The notes below the pieces were generated by a model, which was not told the DNA's origin, did not search any database, and saw only the letters and a list, made by a program, of their open reading frames with translations. 64,000 bases of DNA from Massilia timonae CCUG 45783 (GTDB lineage Bacteria > Pseudomonadota > Gammaproteobacteria > Burkholderiales > Burkholderiaceae_D), in assembly GCF_000315425.1 (NCBI RefSeq), contig NZ_JH992923.1, positions 549,155 to 613,154 on the forward strand, given 5' to 3'. A program made the translations under genes and the position numbers. Shown here piece by piece: positions 45,683 through 56,525 of this stretch (position 1 is the first letter of the stretch; the number at the start of each line of letters is the position of its first letter).

Positions 45683-48600
45683 ATGAACTCGCCCCTTAGC
45701 CCTGCCGCCGGCGCTGCGCTGCGCGCCGTCACCCTGGACGATAAATACACCGTCGACAAGGGACAGATATTCCTGAGCGGCGTCCAGATGCTGGCGCGCC
45801 TGCCGATGCTGCAGAAGGCGCGCGACCTGCGTGCCGGGCTGAACACCGCCGGCTATGTCTCCGGCTACCGCGGCTCGCCCCTCGGCGGACTCGACCAGGC
45901 GCTGTGGAAGGCGAAGAAGCACCTGGAACAGCACGATGTCGTGTTCCAGCCCGGCCTGAACGAAGACCTCGCCGCAACCGCGGTATGGGGCACCCAGCAG
46001 GTGAACCTGTACGAAAGCGCAACCCGCGACGGCGTGTTCGGCATGTGGTACGGGAAGGGGCCGGGCGTCGACCGCTCGGCCGACGTCCTCAAGCACGCCA
46101 ACTCGGCAGGCACGTCTCCCAAGGGCGGGGTGCTGATGCTGGTTGGCGACGACCATGCGGCCAAGTCCTCCACCGTGGCGCACCAGTCCGAACACCTGCT
46201 GGTTGCCTGCGGCATCCCGGTGCTGTATCCGTCCAGCGTGCAGGAGTTCCACGACTATGGCCTGCACGGCTGGGCGATGAGCCGGCATGCGGGCCTGTGG
46301 GTGGCGATGAAATGCGTCACCGATGTGGTCGAGTCCTCCGCCTCGGTGGAGATCGACACGGAAGGCCTGCAGATCGTGCTGCCCCCGGCGCCGGCGCTGG
46401 AAGGCGGGTTGGGCATCCGCTGGCCGGACGCGCCGCTCGAGCAGGAGGCGCGGCTGGTCGACCACAAGTGGTATGCGGCGCTCGACTACATCCGGGCCAA
46501 TCGCCTGAACCGGGTGGTGGTCGACGCACCAAGGGCCCGTTTCGGTATCGTCGCGGCCGGCAAGGCCTATCTCGACCTGCGCCAGGCGCTGGTCGACCTC
46601 GGCATCGACGATGACGCCTGCGCGCGCATCGGCATCCGCATCCTGAAGGTGGGCTGTGTCTGGCCCCTGCACGCCGATGACGTCCAGGAGTTCGCGTCGG
46701 GACTGCGCGAGATCCTGGTAGTGGAAGAAAAGCGCCAGGTGCTGGAATATGCGATCAAGGAGCAGCTGTACAACTGGCCGCACGCGGAGCGCCCGAGTGT
46801 CTACGGCAAGTTCGACGAGCGCGCCGGCGCCGGCGGGGAATGGTCGGCGCCGCGCGGGCAGTGGCTGCTGCCTGCCCGCTACGAACTGTCGCCGGCGCTG
46901 ATCGCCAAGGCGATCGCGCGCCGTCTCGGCCAGGCCGAGCTGCCCGCCGACCTGCAGGCAGCCATCGATGCGCGCATCGCCATCATCGAGGCCAAGGAGC
47001 GAGAGGCGGCACGGCCGCGGGTGACGGCCGAGCGCAAGCCGTGGTTCTGTTCCGGCTGTCCGCACAATACCTCGACCCGGGTGCCGGAAGGCTCGCGCGC
47101 CCTGGCCGGCATCGGCTGCCATTACATGGCGCTGTGGATGGACCGGCGCACCGAGACCGTCAGCCAGATGGGGGGCGAGGGCGTCAGCTGGCTCGGGCAG
47201 ATGCATTTCACCAGCGACCGCCACGTGTTCGTGAACCTGGGCGACGGCACCTACTTCCATTCCGGCCTGCTGGCGGTGCGCGCGGCGATCGCAGCCAAGG
47301 CGAGCGTCACCTACAAGATCCTGTATAACGACGCCGTCGCGATGACCGGCGGCCAGCCGGTGGACGGGACCCTGACGGTGGCCCAGATCGCCCAGCAGCT
47401 CACTGGCGAAGGCGCGCTGCGGGTGCTGGTGGTGAGCGACGAGCCGGAAAAGTATGCGGACCGCAGCGGATTGCCGGCCGCCGTCACGGTCCACCACCGC
47501 GACGAACTCGATGCACTGCAACTGGAACTGCGGGACACGGCCGGGGTGTCGGTGCTCATCTACGAGCAGACCTGCGCCACCGAGAAGCGCCGGCGCCGCA
47601 AGCGCGGCGAGGCCACCGATCCGCCGCGCCGCGCCTTCATCAACGCGGCGGTGTGCGAGGGCTGCGGAGACTGCTCGGTAGCGTCGAACTGCCTGTCGGT
47701 GGAGCCGCTGGAGACGCCGCTGGGCACCAAGCGCAAGATCAACCAGAGCTCCTGCAACAAGGACTTCTCCTGCGTGAACGGGTTCTGCCCGAGCTTCGTG
47801 ACGGCAGAGGGGGCGCAGTTGCGCCGTCCGCAAGCCAAGGCCGTACCGGCAGCGGAAATTCCGGAGCCTACCCTGCCGGCCCTGGATGGCGTGTGCGGCA
47901 TCGTGGTCCCCGGCGTCGGCGGCACCGGCGTCGTCACGATCGGTTCCCTGCTCGGCATGGCGGCTCACCTGGAAGGCAAGGGCGTCAAGGTCCTCGACAT
48001 CACGGGGCTGGCCCAGAAGGGCGGTGCGGTGCTCAGCCACATCCAGATCGCCGCGAAGACAAGCCTGATCCATGCGACGCGGGTGCCTACCGGCGACGCG
48101 GCGGTGCTGATCGGCTGCGATGCGATCGTCGCCGCGTCGCTGGACGCACTGTCGCGGGTCCGGCGCGGCCGCACCCGCGCGGTGGTGAACAGCGCCGCCG
48201 TGCCGTCCGCGGCCTTCCTGTCGAACCCCGACTGGCGCTTCCCCGGCGCCAGCGCGGAAGCGGACCTGCGTGCGAGCGTGGGCGATGCCTGCGAGTTCGT
48301 CGATGCGAACGCGCTCGCCACCCGCCTGTTCGGCGACACGATCTTCGCCAACCCGCTGCTGCTCGGCTATGCCTGGCAAAAGGGCTGGATTCCGCTCGGG
48401 CGCCAGGCGCTGCTGCGCGCCATCGAGCTCAATGGAGTGGCGGTCGAGAAGAACCAGCGCGCGTTCGAGATGGGCCGCCTGGCGGCCCACGATCCGTCAG
48501 CACTTGCAGAGAGCCGCAGGGCGCAGGAGACGGGCGCGGTCGTGGTGGACATGCCCGTGACGCTGGAGCGCCTGGTCGAAGAGCGCGCCCGGCTCTTGCG

Positions 48601-49228
48601 CAGCTATGGAGGCGAGGCCTATGCGCAGCGCTACCGGGCCGCGGTGGCGCGCCTGCGCGCTGTCGAAGCGGATCTTCCCAGGCAGCGCCGCCAGCCGCTG
48701 ACCGAGGCGGTGGCGCGCAATCTCGCCAAGCTGATGGCCTACAAGGACGAGTACGAAGTGGCGCGCCTGCACAGCGCGCCCGAGTTCCTGGCAGCCTTGC
48801 GTGCGCAGTTCGAAGGCGAGCCGGGCAAGGATTACACGCTGAACTTCCACCTGGCGCCACCGCTGCTGGCACGGCCCGGCGCGGACGGACGGCCGGCCAA
48901 GCGCCGCTTCGGCTCATGGATGATGCCGGTGTTTCACCTGCTGGCGCGCATGCGCTGGCTGCGCGGGACCGCGTTGGACCCGTTCGGCATGAGTGCCGAA
49001 CGGCGTCGCGAGCGCCAACTGGTCGAGGACTATTTTGCCCTGGTTGCCCTGTTCTGCGAAACGCTCACGGACGAGCGCATGGAGACGGCGCTCGCGTTGG
49101 CGTGGCTTCCGGAAAAGATTCGCGGCTACGGCCACGTGAAGGAAAAGGCCATGGACATGGCCGACGAGAGGCGTGCGCAGCTGATGGCACAGTATGGCGC
49201 GCCCGTATCCCAACGACAAAAAGCCTGA
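45683..49228 (+). CDS. Fused 2-oxoacid (indolepyruvate-type) ferredoxin oxidoreductase
   Basis: 1181 residues, single-chain IOR/KOR. An N-terminal alpha (pyrimidine-binding) region carries [26 protein letters not shown] (about 452) opens the TPP-binding beta region with [12 protein letters not shown] (about 518-529) and [12 protein letters not shown]. An Fe-S stretch at about 656-702 has [13 protein letters not shown] and CVNGFCPSF. The gamma domain starts about 736 ([18 protein letters not shown]). Such fused enzymes decarboxylate aryl- or branched 2-oxoacids to acyl-CoA with TPP and CoA, reducing ferredoxin. It is followed 11 bp later by etfB, so it may draw on or feed the same electron pool. 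Confidence 0.92.
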   Translation: MNSPLSPAAGAALRAVTLDDKYTVDKGQIFLSGVQMLARLPMLQKARDLRAGLNTAGYVSGYRGSPLGGLDQALWKAKKHLEQHDVVFQPGLNEDLAATAVWGTQQVNLYESATRDGVFGMWYGKGPGVDRSADVLKHANSAGTSPKGGVLMLVGDDHAAKSSTVAHQSEHLLVACGIPVLYPSSVQEFHDYGLHGWAMSRHAGLWVAMKCVTDVVESSASVEIDTEGLQIVLPPAPALEGGLGIRWPDAPLEQEARLVDHKWYAALDYIRANRLNRVVVDAPRARFGIVAAGKAYLDLRQALVDLGIDDDACARIGIRILKVGCVWPLHADDVQEFASGLREILVVEEKRQVLEYAIKEQLYNWPHAERPSVYGKFDERAGAGGEWSAPRGQWLLPARYELSPALIAKAIARRLGQAELPADLQAAIDARIAIIEAKEREAARPRVTAERKPWFCSGCPHNTSTRVPEGSRALAGIGCHYMALWMDRRTETVSQMGGEGVSWLGQMHFTSDRHVFVNLGDGTYFHSGLLAVRAAIAAKASVTYKILYNDAVAMTGGQPVDGTLTVAQIAQQLTGEGALRVLVVSDEPEKYADRSGLPAAVTVHHRDELDALQLELRDTAGVSVLIYEQTCATEKRRRRKRGEATDPPRRAFINAAVCEGCGDCSVASNCLSVEPLETPLGTKRKINQSSCNKDFSCVNGFCPSFVTAEGAQLRRPQAKAVPAAEIPEPTLPALDGVCGIVVPGVGGTGVVTIGSLLGMAAHLEGKGVKVLDITGLAQKGGAVLSHIQIAAKTSLIHATRVPTGDAAVLIGCDAIVAASLDALSRVRRGRTRAVVNSAAVPSAAFLSNPDWRFPGASAEADLRASVGDACEFVDANALATRLFGDTIFANPLLLGYAWQKGWIPLGRQALLRAIELNGVAVEKNQRAFEMGRLAAHDPSALAESRRAQETGAVVVDMPVTLERLVEERARLLRSYGGEAYAQRYRAAVARLRAVEADLPRQRRQPLTEAVARNLAKLMAYKDEYEVARLHSAPEFLAALRAQFEGEPGKDYTLNFHLAPPLLARPGADGRPAKRRFGSWMMPVFHLLARMRWLRGTALDPFGMSAERRRERQLVEDYFALVALFCETLTDERMETALALAWLPEKIRGYGHVKEKAMDMADERRAQLMAQYGAPVSQRQKA

Positions 49229-49239
49229 AGGAGAACTGC

Positions 49240-49989
49240 ATGAAAATACTGGTACCCGTCAAACGCGTGGTCGATTACAACGTCAAGGTCCGCGTCAAAT
49301 CCGACGGCAGCGGCGTGGATATCGCCAATGTCAAAATGTCGATGAACCCGTTCGACGAGATCGCGCTGGAAGAAGCCGTGCGCCTGAAGGAATCCGGCAA
49401 GGTCACCGAAGTGGTCGCCGTGTCGGTGGGCGTGGCCCAGTGCCAGGAAACTCTGCGTACCGGCATGGCGATCGGCGCCGACCGCGGCATCCTGGTCGAA
49501 ACCAGTGTCGAGACCGAGCCGCTGGCCGTGGCCAAGATCATGAAGGCGCTGGCCGACAAGGAACAGCCGCAACTGATCATCCTGGGCAAGCAGGCGATCG
49601 ACGACGATTCGAACCAGACCGGCCAGATGCTGGCTGCGCTGCTGGGCTGGCCGCAAGCCACCTTCGCATCGAAAGTGGTGCTGGAAGACGGTAAGGTGAC
49701 CGTGACCCGCGAAGTGGACGGCGGCCTGGAAACGGTGCAGCTCACCCTGCCGGCCATCATCACCACCGACCTGCGCCTGAACGAGCCGCGCTACGTGACG
49801 CTGCCGAACATTATGAAGGCCAAGAAGAAGCCGCTGGAAACCGTCAAGCCGGAAGACCTGGGCGTCGACGTGACCCCGCGCCTGAAGACCCTGAAAGTGA
49901 CCGAGCCGGCCAAGCGTTCGGCCGGCGTCAAGGTGCCGGACGTGGCGACCCTGGTGCAGAAGCTGCGCCTTGAGGCCAAAGTCATCTAA
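49240..49989 (+). CDS. etfB: Electron transfer flavoprotein beta subunit
   Basis: 249 residues, full length. Starts [20 protein letters not shown] and carries the family signature around VEREVDGG-like [23 protein letters not shown] 49240 with AAGGAGAACTGC upstream. With etfA it forms the FAD/AMP heterodimer that accepts electrons from the four acyl-CoA dehydrogenases of the cluster. Codon use is noticeably more regular here, like a well-expressed gene, so this could be the organism's main etfBA captured in the cluster or a dedicated copy. Confidence 0.96.
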   Translation: MKILVPVKRVVDYNVKVRVKSDGSGVDIANVKMSMNPFDEIALEEAVRLKESGKVTEVVAVSVGVAQCQETLRTGMAIGADRGILVETSVETEPLAVAKIMKALADKEQPQLIILGKQAIDDDSNQTGQMLAALLGWPQATFASKVVLEDGKVTVTREVDGGLETVQLTLPAIITTDLRLNEPRYVTLPNIMKAKKKPLETVKPEDLGVDVTPRLKTLKVTEPAKRSAGVKVPDVATLVQKLRLEAKVI

Positions 49990-50008
49990 TCATACTTAGG
50001 AAAAGAAC

Positions 50009-50950
<942 letters not shown>

Positions 50951-51001
50951 GCCCGTGGCCGGTGGTGCAGTGCCGACCCATCGGCGTTCCCGGAATACGC
51001 C

Positions 51002-51733
51002 ATGACTGCAAGCACTCCATCCACCGATCCATCTCCGGCCGAAGAGCGTCAAGTACACATCCACCTACGCAAGATCCCGCTGCTGGCGGGGCTGTCGGGC
51101 GAGGAAATCATCCTGGTGAAGCAGGAAATCCGCATCCGCCAGTACGGCAAGCGCGACATCGTGCTGCAAAAAGGCGGGCATGGGGATGGCCTGCTGTTCC
51201 TGCTCTCGGGGCAGCTGCAGGTGGTGAACGTAACCGAGGACGGGCGGGCGATTGGCCTGCGCATGCTGGCGCCGGGGGATTTCTTCGGTGAGATCGCGCT
51301 GATCAACAATTCCACCCGTACGGCATCGATCGTCGCGATGTCCGAGGCGCTGGTGGGCTTCCTGCCGGCGGCCACCGCGCTGCACTTGTTCTCGCACTCG
51401 CCGTCGGTGGCAATGGGGATGCTCCGGCACCTGGCCGAAAAGATCGAGCGTGACTCGGAGTTCCGATCCCTGCTGAGCATTAACAACACGGCCAAGCGCA
51501 TCTACACCTACCTGGTGCTGATGCAGAAGAACAAGCAGGACGACCCTGGCGCCCCGGCGGTGGTCGAGAACCTGCCGACCCACCAGGACATCGCCAACAT
51601 GATCAATACCAGCCGCGAGACCGTGACGCGCGCGCTGGCCGCGCTGGCCCAGCAGGGCATCGTGCAGAAGGATGCGAACCGGCTGATCATCATCAAGCCG
51701 GACGCATTGCAGAAGCTCGTCAAGGGCTCCTGA
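51002..51733 (+). CDS. Crp/Fnr-family transcriptional regulator
   Basis: 243 residues. The N-terminal cyclic-nucleotide-binding-like beta-barrel spans residues 25-135 ([20 protein letters not shown] is the cNMP phosphate-binding-cassette region). The C-terminal winged HTH is [20 protein letters not shown]. No Fnr-type N-terminal Cys cluster. Fifty-one bp after etfA on the same strand, so it may be read through. Could tie the cluster to carbon or energy status. Confidence 0.9.
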   Translation: MTASTPSTDPSPAEERQVHIHLRKIPLLAGLSGEEIILVKQEIRIRQYGKRDIVLQKGGHGDGLLFLLSGQLQVVNVTEDGRAIGLRMLAPGDFFGEIALINNSTRTASIVAMSEALVGFLPAATALHLFSHSPSVAMGMLRHLAEKIERDSEFRSLLSINNTAKRIYTYLVLMQKNKQDDPGAPAVVENLPTHQDIANMINTSRETVTRALAALAQQGIVQKDANRLIIIKPDALQKLVKGS

Positions 51734-51742
51734 CGCGCGCGC

Positions 51743-52663
51743 TCAGCGCTCGAAGATCTCTTCCGGCGTGCGCACGCTGGTGCCGAGGATCGGCCCGACC
51801 AGCTCATGTCCCCAGGTCGACAGCTTTTCCGGGTTCAGCTCGTAGCCGTCGTCGTGCCATGGCTCGAGCTCGGCGATGCACTCGATGGCAAAGCCGGACG
51901 GCGTGAAGTGATAGAAGGACATATGCGGATCCTGGACGTGCTGGCCCAGGGTCATCATCATTTGCAGCCCCTTCTTGCGCACCAGGTCATAGGTTTCGCC
52001 GACGTCGCGCACCGAATTGACCGTGATGCCGACGTGCTGGACCCCGGCCTTGCCCGGCCCGAAACCGTAGGCGATGTCGTGGCTGGTGTGATTGTTGAGC
52101 TTGGCGCGGAAGAAGCCGGTCTTGCCCTTGCCGGCCCCGGCGCCGTAATAGCGCATGCCCATGATCCCGGTGAGGAAGTGTTCGAGTTCCGGCGTGTATT
52201 CGGGGGTGATCACCACCACGTGGCCTACGCCGCGCTGGCCGCAGGCGAAACCGCCGTGCGGGCGGCCCGGCTGGAACGAGCGCGGCATCCATTTCTGGGC
52301 GTAGAACAGCTCGTGCTGGTAGCCGACCGGATCGCGGAAGCGCACCAGTTCCTTCACGCCGCGGCGCTCGCGCAGCGCCTCGTCCGCGACCGTCACTTCG
52401 ATGCCGTGTTCGCGGAAGCGCTCGACGGCGGCCTGGAATTCCAGCTTGCCGCGGGCTTCCCAGCCGAGGTAGGCGAGGCGGTCGATCTTCCCCGGATGGA
52501 AAGCAATGCGATGGCGCCGGTCGTCCATCCTGAAGTACAGCGAGTCAAGATCGCCCTCGGGTGAGGCGCCGATCTGGAAGCCCATCACTTGCGGGCCGTA
52601 TTCGCGCCATGCATCCAGGTTCGCGGTTTCGAACCCGAGGTAGCCGATGCCGATGATGTCCAT
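51743..52663 (-). CDS. Extradiol ring-cleavage dioxygenase (type I, VOC/BphC-like)
   Basis: 306 residues, two VOC modules. The Fe(II) ligands are visible: His in GVGHVVVITPE, His in GVQHVGITVN and Glu in GFAIECIAELEP, with the spacing of BphC/HsaC. Type I extradiol dioxygenases open catechol-type rings next to the hydroxyls. RBS GGAGGAGGAAGAC before ATG 52663. Last gene of the minus-strand unit fdx-SDR-dioxygenase. Its presence argues that an aromatic or aromatised ring forms in the pathway. Confidence 0.9.
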   Translation of the reverse strand: MDIIGIGYLGFETANLDAWREYGPQVMGFQIGASPEGDLDSLYFRMDDRRHRIAFHPGKIDRLAYLGWEARGKLEFQAAVERFREHGIEVTVADEALRERRGVKELVRFRDPVGYQHELFYAQKWMPRSFQPGRPHGGFACGQRGVGHVVVITPEYTPELEHFLTGIMGMRYYGAGAGKGKTGFFRAKLNNHTSHDIAYGFGPGKAGVQHVGITVNSVRDVGETYDLVRKKGLQMMMTLGQHVQDPHMSFYHFTPSGFAIECIAELEPWHDDGYELNPEKLSTWGHELVGPILGTSVRTPEEIFER

Positions 52664-52707
52664 ATGTCTTCCTCCTCCTACTGTTGTTGTGTGATCGGTG
52701 CGCCGGA

Positions 52708-53466
52708 CTAGATGGCGAGCAGGCCGCCGTCGACCACCAGGTCGGAGCCGGTCATGAAGCGCGCTTCGTCGGATGCCACATACAGGGCGAGCGACACGAC
52801 TTCCTCCGGTTCGCCGGGGCGGTCCTGCAGGACGCCGTCGAGGATGATCCGGCGCGTGACCGGATTGTCGACGAAGGCGGCGGTGCCGGGCGTCCTGACG
52901 AAGCCTGGACTGATGCTGACCGCGCGGATGCCGAGCGGCGCGCCTTCGACCGCCAGCTGCCGGGTGAAGGAAACGACGGCGCCCTTGGCGGCGCTGTGCG
53001 CGCTGATCCCGGCGGCTTTCGAGCCGCCCCATGCGGCGGTGGATGCGATGTTGATCACCACGCCGCCGCGCACCCCTAGGTGTCGCCATGCGTACTTGGT
53101 GGTGAAGAAAATGAGGTCGAGTTCGTTACGGATGGTGTAGTGCCAGTCCTCGATCGACATGTCGCCGACCCCGCCGAACTTCGCAGCCGAGGCATTGTTG
53201 TACAGGATGTCGATGCGGCCGAGTTCCTCCGCGCTTGACTCGACCCAGCGCCTTGCCTGTTCATGGTCGCCAAGATCCACCGGCGCATTGCCATGCAACG
53301 TAAAGCCCTCGGCCGCCATCAGGCGCGCCGTCTCTTCGTGCGCGGCGCGATCGACATCGCAGCCGACCACGGTGGCGCCTTCGCGGGCGAACTGCAGGGC
53401 CGCGACGCGCCCCTGGCCGCCACCGGTGCCCGTAATCAGGGCAACTTTTCCAGCTAATCTATTCAT
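52708..53466 (-). CDS. SDR-family protein with His replacing the catalytic Tyr
   Basis: 252 residues, SDR fold with cofactor motif TGTGGGQGRVAAL, NNAS, Ser in NIASTAAWGG and C-terminal TGSDLVVDGGLLAI. The active site reads SAHSAAKGAV where YSAAK is expected, so the proton-donor Tyr is His. The Lys is retained. Either catalysis is altered, or the protein binds without reducing. Between the ferredoxin and the dioxygenase genes, on the same strand. Confidence 0.88.
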   Translation of the reverse strand: MNRLAGKVALITGTGGGQGRVAALQFAREGATVVGCDVDRAAHEETARLMAAEGFTLHGNAPVDLGDHEQARRWVESSAEELGRIDILYNNASAAKFGGVGDMSIEDWHYTIRNELDLIFFTTKYAWRHLGVRGGVVINIASTAAWGGSKAAGISAHSAAKGAVVSFTRQLAVEGAPLGIRAVSISPGFVRTPGTAAFVDNPVTRRIILDGVLQDRPGEPEEVVSLALYVASDEARFMTGSDLVVDGGLLAI

Positions 53467-53572
53467 GGATCATCCCAGCAGGAAAACGGGCCACCCGCGC
53501 AGGCGCCGCATGCGGCGCGCGAGCGGGCCGCATGTCGGGCATACCCATGGCGTGGACCGCCAGGGTTGAGAT

Positions 53573-53788
53573 TCAGGCAGGCGCCTGGACCGCGATGGCT
53601 TCGGCCGGGCAGGCGGCGGCGCCTTCGCGCGCCGCTTCCAGCAGTTCGTCCGGCACCAGTTCGTTGTCGACATACACGATGCCGCCGGCGTCGAGCTTGT
53701 AGACTTCAGGGCAGAGGGCGGCGCAGAGGCCATAGCCGCAGCACTTGCTGCGTTCGATGATAACGCGGTGAAGCTGATGTTCGCTCAT
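53573..53788 (-). CDS. Small ferredoxin (P450-type, single cluster)
   Basis: 71 residues. Cys ligands C16-x5-C22-x3-C26-P and a distal CP at residue 60, the pattern of 3Fe-4S or 4Fe-4S ferredoxins that serve bacterial P450s (RSKCCGYGLCAALCPEVYKL). Acidic, as such ferredoxins are. Cys17 next to Cys16 is an extra. Likely electron carrier from the reductase at 59704 to the two P450s. First gene of its minus-strand unit, with operator copy 6 upstream. Confidence 0.9.
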   Translation of the reverse strand: MSEHQLHRVIIERSKCCGYGLCAALCPEVYKLDAGGIVYVDNELVPDELLEAAREGAAACPAEAIAVQAPA

Positions 53789-53841
53789 GATTCGTCTCTT
53801 TAATAATTATCCGACCGCTGGGGTCTGTGAGACGATTATGC

Positions 53842-53860
53842 ACACAAATCGAAAATCTGT
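53842..53860. promoter_or_regulatory. Cluster operator copy 6 (upstream of ferredoxin)
   Basis: ACACAAATCGAAAATCTGT, 54 bp upstream of the ferredoxin ATG and just past the end of the IclR gene. A larger CACACAAA/TTTGTGTG inverted repeat (53841-53848 and 53866-53873) surrounds it. Confidence 0.65.
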
Positions 53861-53880
53861 CACGTTTTGTGTGCGAGTGA

Positions 53881-54669
53881 TTAGAACAGGATGTTGCCGG
53901 CTTTGGAGGCCAGCTTGCGCAGCAGCTCGCCGAGCTTTTCCACCCCGTCGCGGTCGTACTGCCCGCGGAAGGTGACGGCCGAGATGGCGTAGGCGATGGC
54001 GCCGCTGCGATCGTTCACCGGCGCCGCCACCGCCAGGATGCCGGCCGAGAAATAGCCGTCGTCGACAGACCAGCCGTTCTCGCGGGCGTCGGCCACCTGC
54101 TGCCGATAGTCCTCGAATGCGAGCGGGCGTGCCCAGCGCACCTTGTCGAAGGCGGCGCGCAGGCGCGTGTCGTCCAGGCCGAGCTGGGCGGCGAACAGGC
54201 GTCCGCTGGCGCCCATCAGCACCGGCAGGCGCTGGCCGATCGCCATGTCGATGCGCAGGTCCCCGGGACTCGTCTCTGCGCTGACCAGCACGATGCGGTC
54301 ATTGCCCATGCGGCGCCACAAGGTGACCGTCACGTGGTGGGCCGCCGCGAACTCCTGCATCAGCGGCCGTACCACATCGAGGCGCTGGCCCTGGGTGACC
54401 AGGTGCTCGACCAGCTTGGCCAGGCCCAGGCCGGTGGTATAGGTCTTGGACAGGGGATCGAAGTCGAGCATCTCCTCGGCGACGAGGGTGCGCAGCGTGT
54501 TGAAGCAGGTACTGGGGTTGATCTCCAGTTCGCGCGCGATGTCGGCCGCGCGCTCCGGGGAGCCGGAGGTCGTCAGGAAGCGCAGGATGCGGATCGCATT
54601 GACGACCGGCTTGACCGTCACGCCGGTCGACGTGTCGGGACGCTCTTCGTTGCTGTTATCTACTGCCAT
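53881..54669 (-). CDS. IclR-family transcriptional regulator
   Basis: 262 residues. N-terminal winged HTH (NAIRILRFLTTSGSPERAAD, then IARELEINPSTCFNTLRTLV) and a C-terminal IclR effector domain (GNDRIVLVSAETSPGDLRID; AVAAPVNDRSGAIAYAISAV). IclR proteins usually sense aromatic or keto-acid ligands and act as repressor or activator. A perfect palindrome lies 58 bp upstream. It sits between the ferredoxin unit and the thiolase-like/DUF35 unit, all on the minus strand. Confidence 0.92.
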   Translation of the reverse strand: MAVDNSNEERPDTSTGVTVKPVVNAIRILRFLTTSGSPERAADIARELEINPSTCFNTLRTLVAEEMLDFDPLSKTYTTGLGLAKLVEHLVTQGQRLDVVRPLMQEFAAAHHVTVTLWRRMGNDRIVLVSAETSPGDLRIDMAIGQRLPVLMGASGRLFAAQLGLDDTRLRAAFDKVRWARPLAFEDYRQQVADARENGWSVDDGYFSAGILAVAAPVNDRSGAIAYAISAVTFRGQYDRDGVEKLGELLRKLASKAGNILF

Positions 54670-54726
54670 GCGCGCTCCGGTAAGCGAAGGGCGAGCCCTT
54701 CGGCCACCAATCGCAATCTAAAATAT

Positions 54727-54744
54727 CATTCTAAAGTTAGAATG
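54727..54744. promoter_or_regulatory. Perfect palindrome upstream of IclR gene
   Basis: CATTCTAA-AG-TTAGAATG, 8-bp arms with a 2-bp spacer, in the gap between the iclR start and the thiolase-like stop. Likely the IclR autoregulatory site. The same half-site CATTCTAA occurs once in operator copy 2 upstream of P450-1 (27755-27762). Confidence 0.6.
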
Positions 54745-54775
54745 GTTGAGCGGCAAGGACGGCGCGCGTGGCGTG

Positions 54776-55969
54776 CTAGTCTTTTACCAGCAGCAGGCTG
54801 CCGGCCAGCGGCCCGCCGCCGGACGCCACCACCGAAGCGTGATGGGGCGCCACCTGGCGCGCGCCGCCGCGTCCCCAGAGTTGGGTGCAGGCCTCGTGGA
54901 CGTAGCCGAGCCCGTGGGTGCGCCCACCGGAGAGCTGGCCGCCGTTGGTATTGACCGGGATCTCGCCGCCGAGCGCAATGCGGTGCCCGCCCTCGACGAA
55001 GGGCCCGCTCTCGCCTCGCGGGCACAGGCGCAGGGCTTCCAGCCACATCATGGTCAGGATCGAGAAGCCGTCGTAGAGCTGCGCAGTGCCGACGTCGGCA
55101 GGCTTGATGTCGGTGCGCGCCCACATCATGTCGGCCGCATCGCGCGTGGCCATCGCGGTCAGGTCGATCTGGTCCCAGGACCATGGCTGGTGCAGGGCGG
55201 CGCCGATCGCCTCGATGCGGATCGGCGGGTTGGGGCCGTGCGCCGCCGCGTCGGCGCGCGACAGGATGATGGCGGTGGAGGCGTCGCAATGCACGTCGCA
55301 GTCGAGCATGCGCAGCGGGGTCGAGATCATGCGCGAGGCCATGTACTCGTCCATCGACAGCGGGGTGCGGAACACGGCCTTCGGATTGAGTACGGCATTG
55401 GCGCGGCAGGTGAGGGCGATCTGGGCCAGCTGTTCCGGCGTGGTGCCGTACTCGTGGAAGTGGCGCTGCGCATACATCGCCATCAGGTTGGCCCCCGAGA
55501 GCACGTTGAAGGGGGTGTACCACTGCCAGAAAAAGCTGTTGTCGCGGCCGACCGTCTTGTTGGTGAGCGCGCTGGCGCCCTTGTCGGTCTGGCGCCGGGT
55601 CGCTTCGGTAATGGTGCGGAACACCAGCACATGGCGGCACAGCCCGGCCGCGATCGCCATCGCGCCGTTGATCACGCCGGCCAGCGGCCCCGGTCCTTCG
55701 TAGCCGCCCCCATACCAGTTGACCTTCAGGCCCAGGGTGCCGATGAGCGCATTCGGACCGACCGGGGAGAAAGCATCGCCATTGTTGTTGTCGCCGGGCC
55801 AGCACGACACGCCGTCGATGTCGTCGCGGCTCAGTCCCGCGTCCGCGATCGCTTCCAGGCAGGCGTCGAGCGTGAGCCGCATCGCGGACTTGCTGGACGG
55901 GCGCCCGACTTCGGACTGGCCGATGCCGCTGATTGCGACGTCTTTTTCGTAGATCCGGTCGAACATCAT
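54776..55969 (-). CDS. Thiolase-like lipid-transfer protein (Ltp2-type aldolase candidate)
   Basis: 397 residues of the SCP2-thiolase-like family. The thiolase fold is visible (VAISGIGQSEVGRPSSKSAM; GGEIPVNTNGGQLSGGRTHG with the conserved His; VQ-like QLYDGFSIL), but the nucleophile-Cys position reads YGGGYEGPGPLAGV, so it should not be a ketothiolase. Such Cys-less proteins pair with DUF35 partners to form retro-aldolases in steroid side-chain removal. The partner gene overlaps by 4 bp. C-C bond cleaving step inferred. Confidence 0.85.
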   Translation of the reverse strand: MMFDRIYEKDVAISGIGQSEVGRPSSKSAMRLTLDACLEAIADAGLSRDDIDGVSCWPGDNNNGDAFSPVGPNALIGTLGLKVNWYGGGYEGPGPLAGVINGAMAIAAGLCRHVLVFRTITEATRRQTDKGASALTNKTVGRDNSFFWQWYTPFNVLSGANLMAMYAQRHFHEYGTTPEQLAQIALTCRANAVLNPKAVFRTPLSMDEYMASRMISTPLRMLDCDVHCDASTAIILSRADAAAHGPNPPIRIEAIGAALHQPWSWDQIDLTAMATRDAADMMWARTDIKPADVGTAQLYDGFSILTMMWLEALRLCPRGESGPFVEGGHRIALGGEIPVNTNGGQLSGGRTHGLGYVHEACTQLWGRGGARQVAPHHASVVASGGGPLAGSLLLVKD

Positions 55970-56364
55970 GCCGCCTTCTCGAAAAGGGGAAGCCAGACAT
56001 CCTCGACCTGCTCGAAGCGCACGCGCACCGGCATGCCGATGTGTACCTCGGCGGGTGGGGAGCCGACGATGTTGGTGACGAAGCGCAGTCCCTGCTGGTC
56101 CGCCAGCTCGACGATGGCCACCACGTAGGGTACTTTCAGGTCGGGGCGCCAGGGCTGGTGGTTGACGGTATAGGTGAACACTGTCCCCCGGCCCGACACC
56201 GGCCTGGGGCCGACCTCGGCGCTCAGGCACTGCGGGCACACCGGCGCCGGAGGGTGGAAGAAGCGTGCGCAGGCGTCGCAGTGGTGCATGCGCAACTCCT
56301 GCTGCGCGCCGCCTTGCCAGAAGGCGCTGTTGTCTGGAGTGAGCGCCGGGAGTTTTCTTGTCAT
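55966..56364 (-). CDS. DUF35 OB-fold protein with rubredoxin-like zinc ribbon
   Basis: 132 residues. Zinc ribbon CDACARFFHPPAPVCPQC at 27-44, then an OB fold (GRGTVFTYTVNHQPWRP, VPYVVAIVELADQQGLRFVT). These proteins bind acyl-CoA and form complexes with thiolase-like proteins. The ATG at 56364 is the first sensible start. Its stop overlaps the thiolase-like start (ATGA). First gene of the unit, with operator copy 7 upstream. Confidence 0.9.
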   Translation of the reverse strand: MTRKLPALTPDNSAFWQGGAQQELRMHHCDACARFFHPPAPVCPQCLSAEVGPRPVSGRGTVFTYTVNHQPWRPDLKVPYVVAIVELADQQGLRFVTNIVGSPPAEVHIGMPVRVRFEQVEDVWLPLFEKAA

Positions 56365-56439
56365 GTGCTGGACTTTCGGGAAGATGCGGTGCAACTGCGA
56401 CGCTGACGCTGTCGATGCAAGGATTCTACAACTATGTAG

Positions 56440-56458
56440 ACAGAATTGGAAAATCTGT
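56440..56458. promoter_or_regulatory. Cluster operator copy 7 (DUF35/SDR divergent promoter)
   Basis: ACAGAATTGGAAAATCTGT, the best match to the consensus: arms ACAGAATT/AAATCTGT around GGA. Positioned 75 bp from the DUF35 start and 67 bp from the SDR start on the other strand, so it could control both directions. Confidence 0.7.
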
Positions 56459-56525
56459 TTAAAGTTTTCAGCAAGTTCCTGCAATTGCTGTCCGTTGCCA
56501 CCTGACCCGATCGGAAAGACCAGCC

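Noticed and set aside
45626..48490. A 954-codon open frame on the minus strand opposite the 2-oxoacid oxidoreductase
   Set aside because: Composition is the His/Gln/Arg/Gly-rich type produced by the antisense of GC-rich coding DNA, with no RBS or domains. The plus-strand frame has clear TPP and Fe-S motifs.
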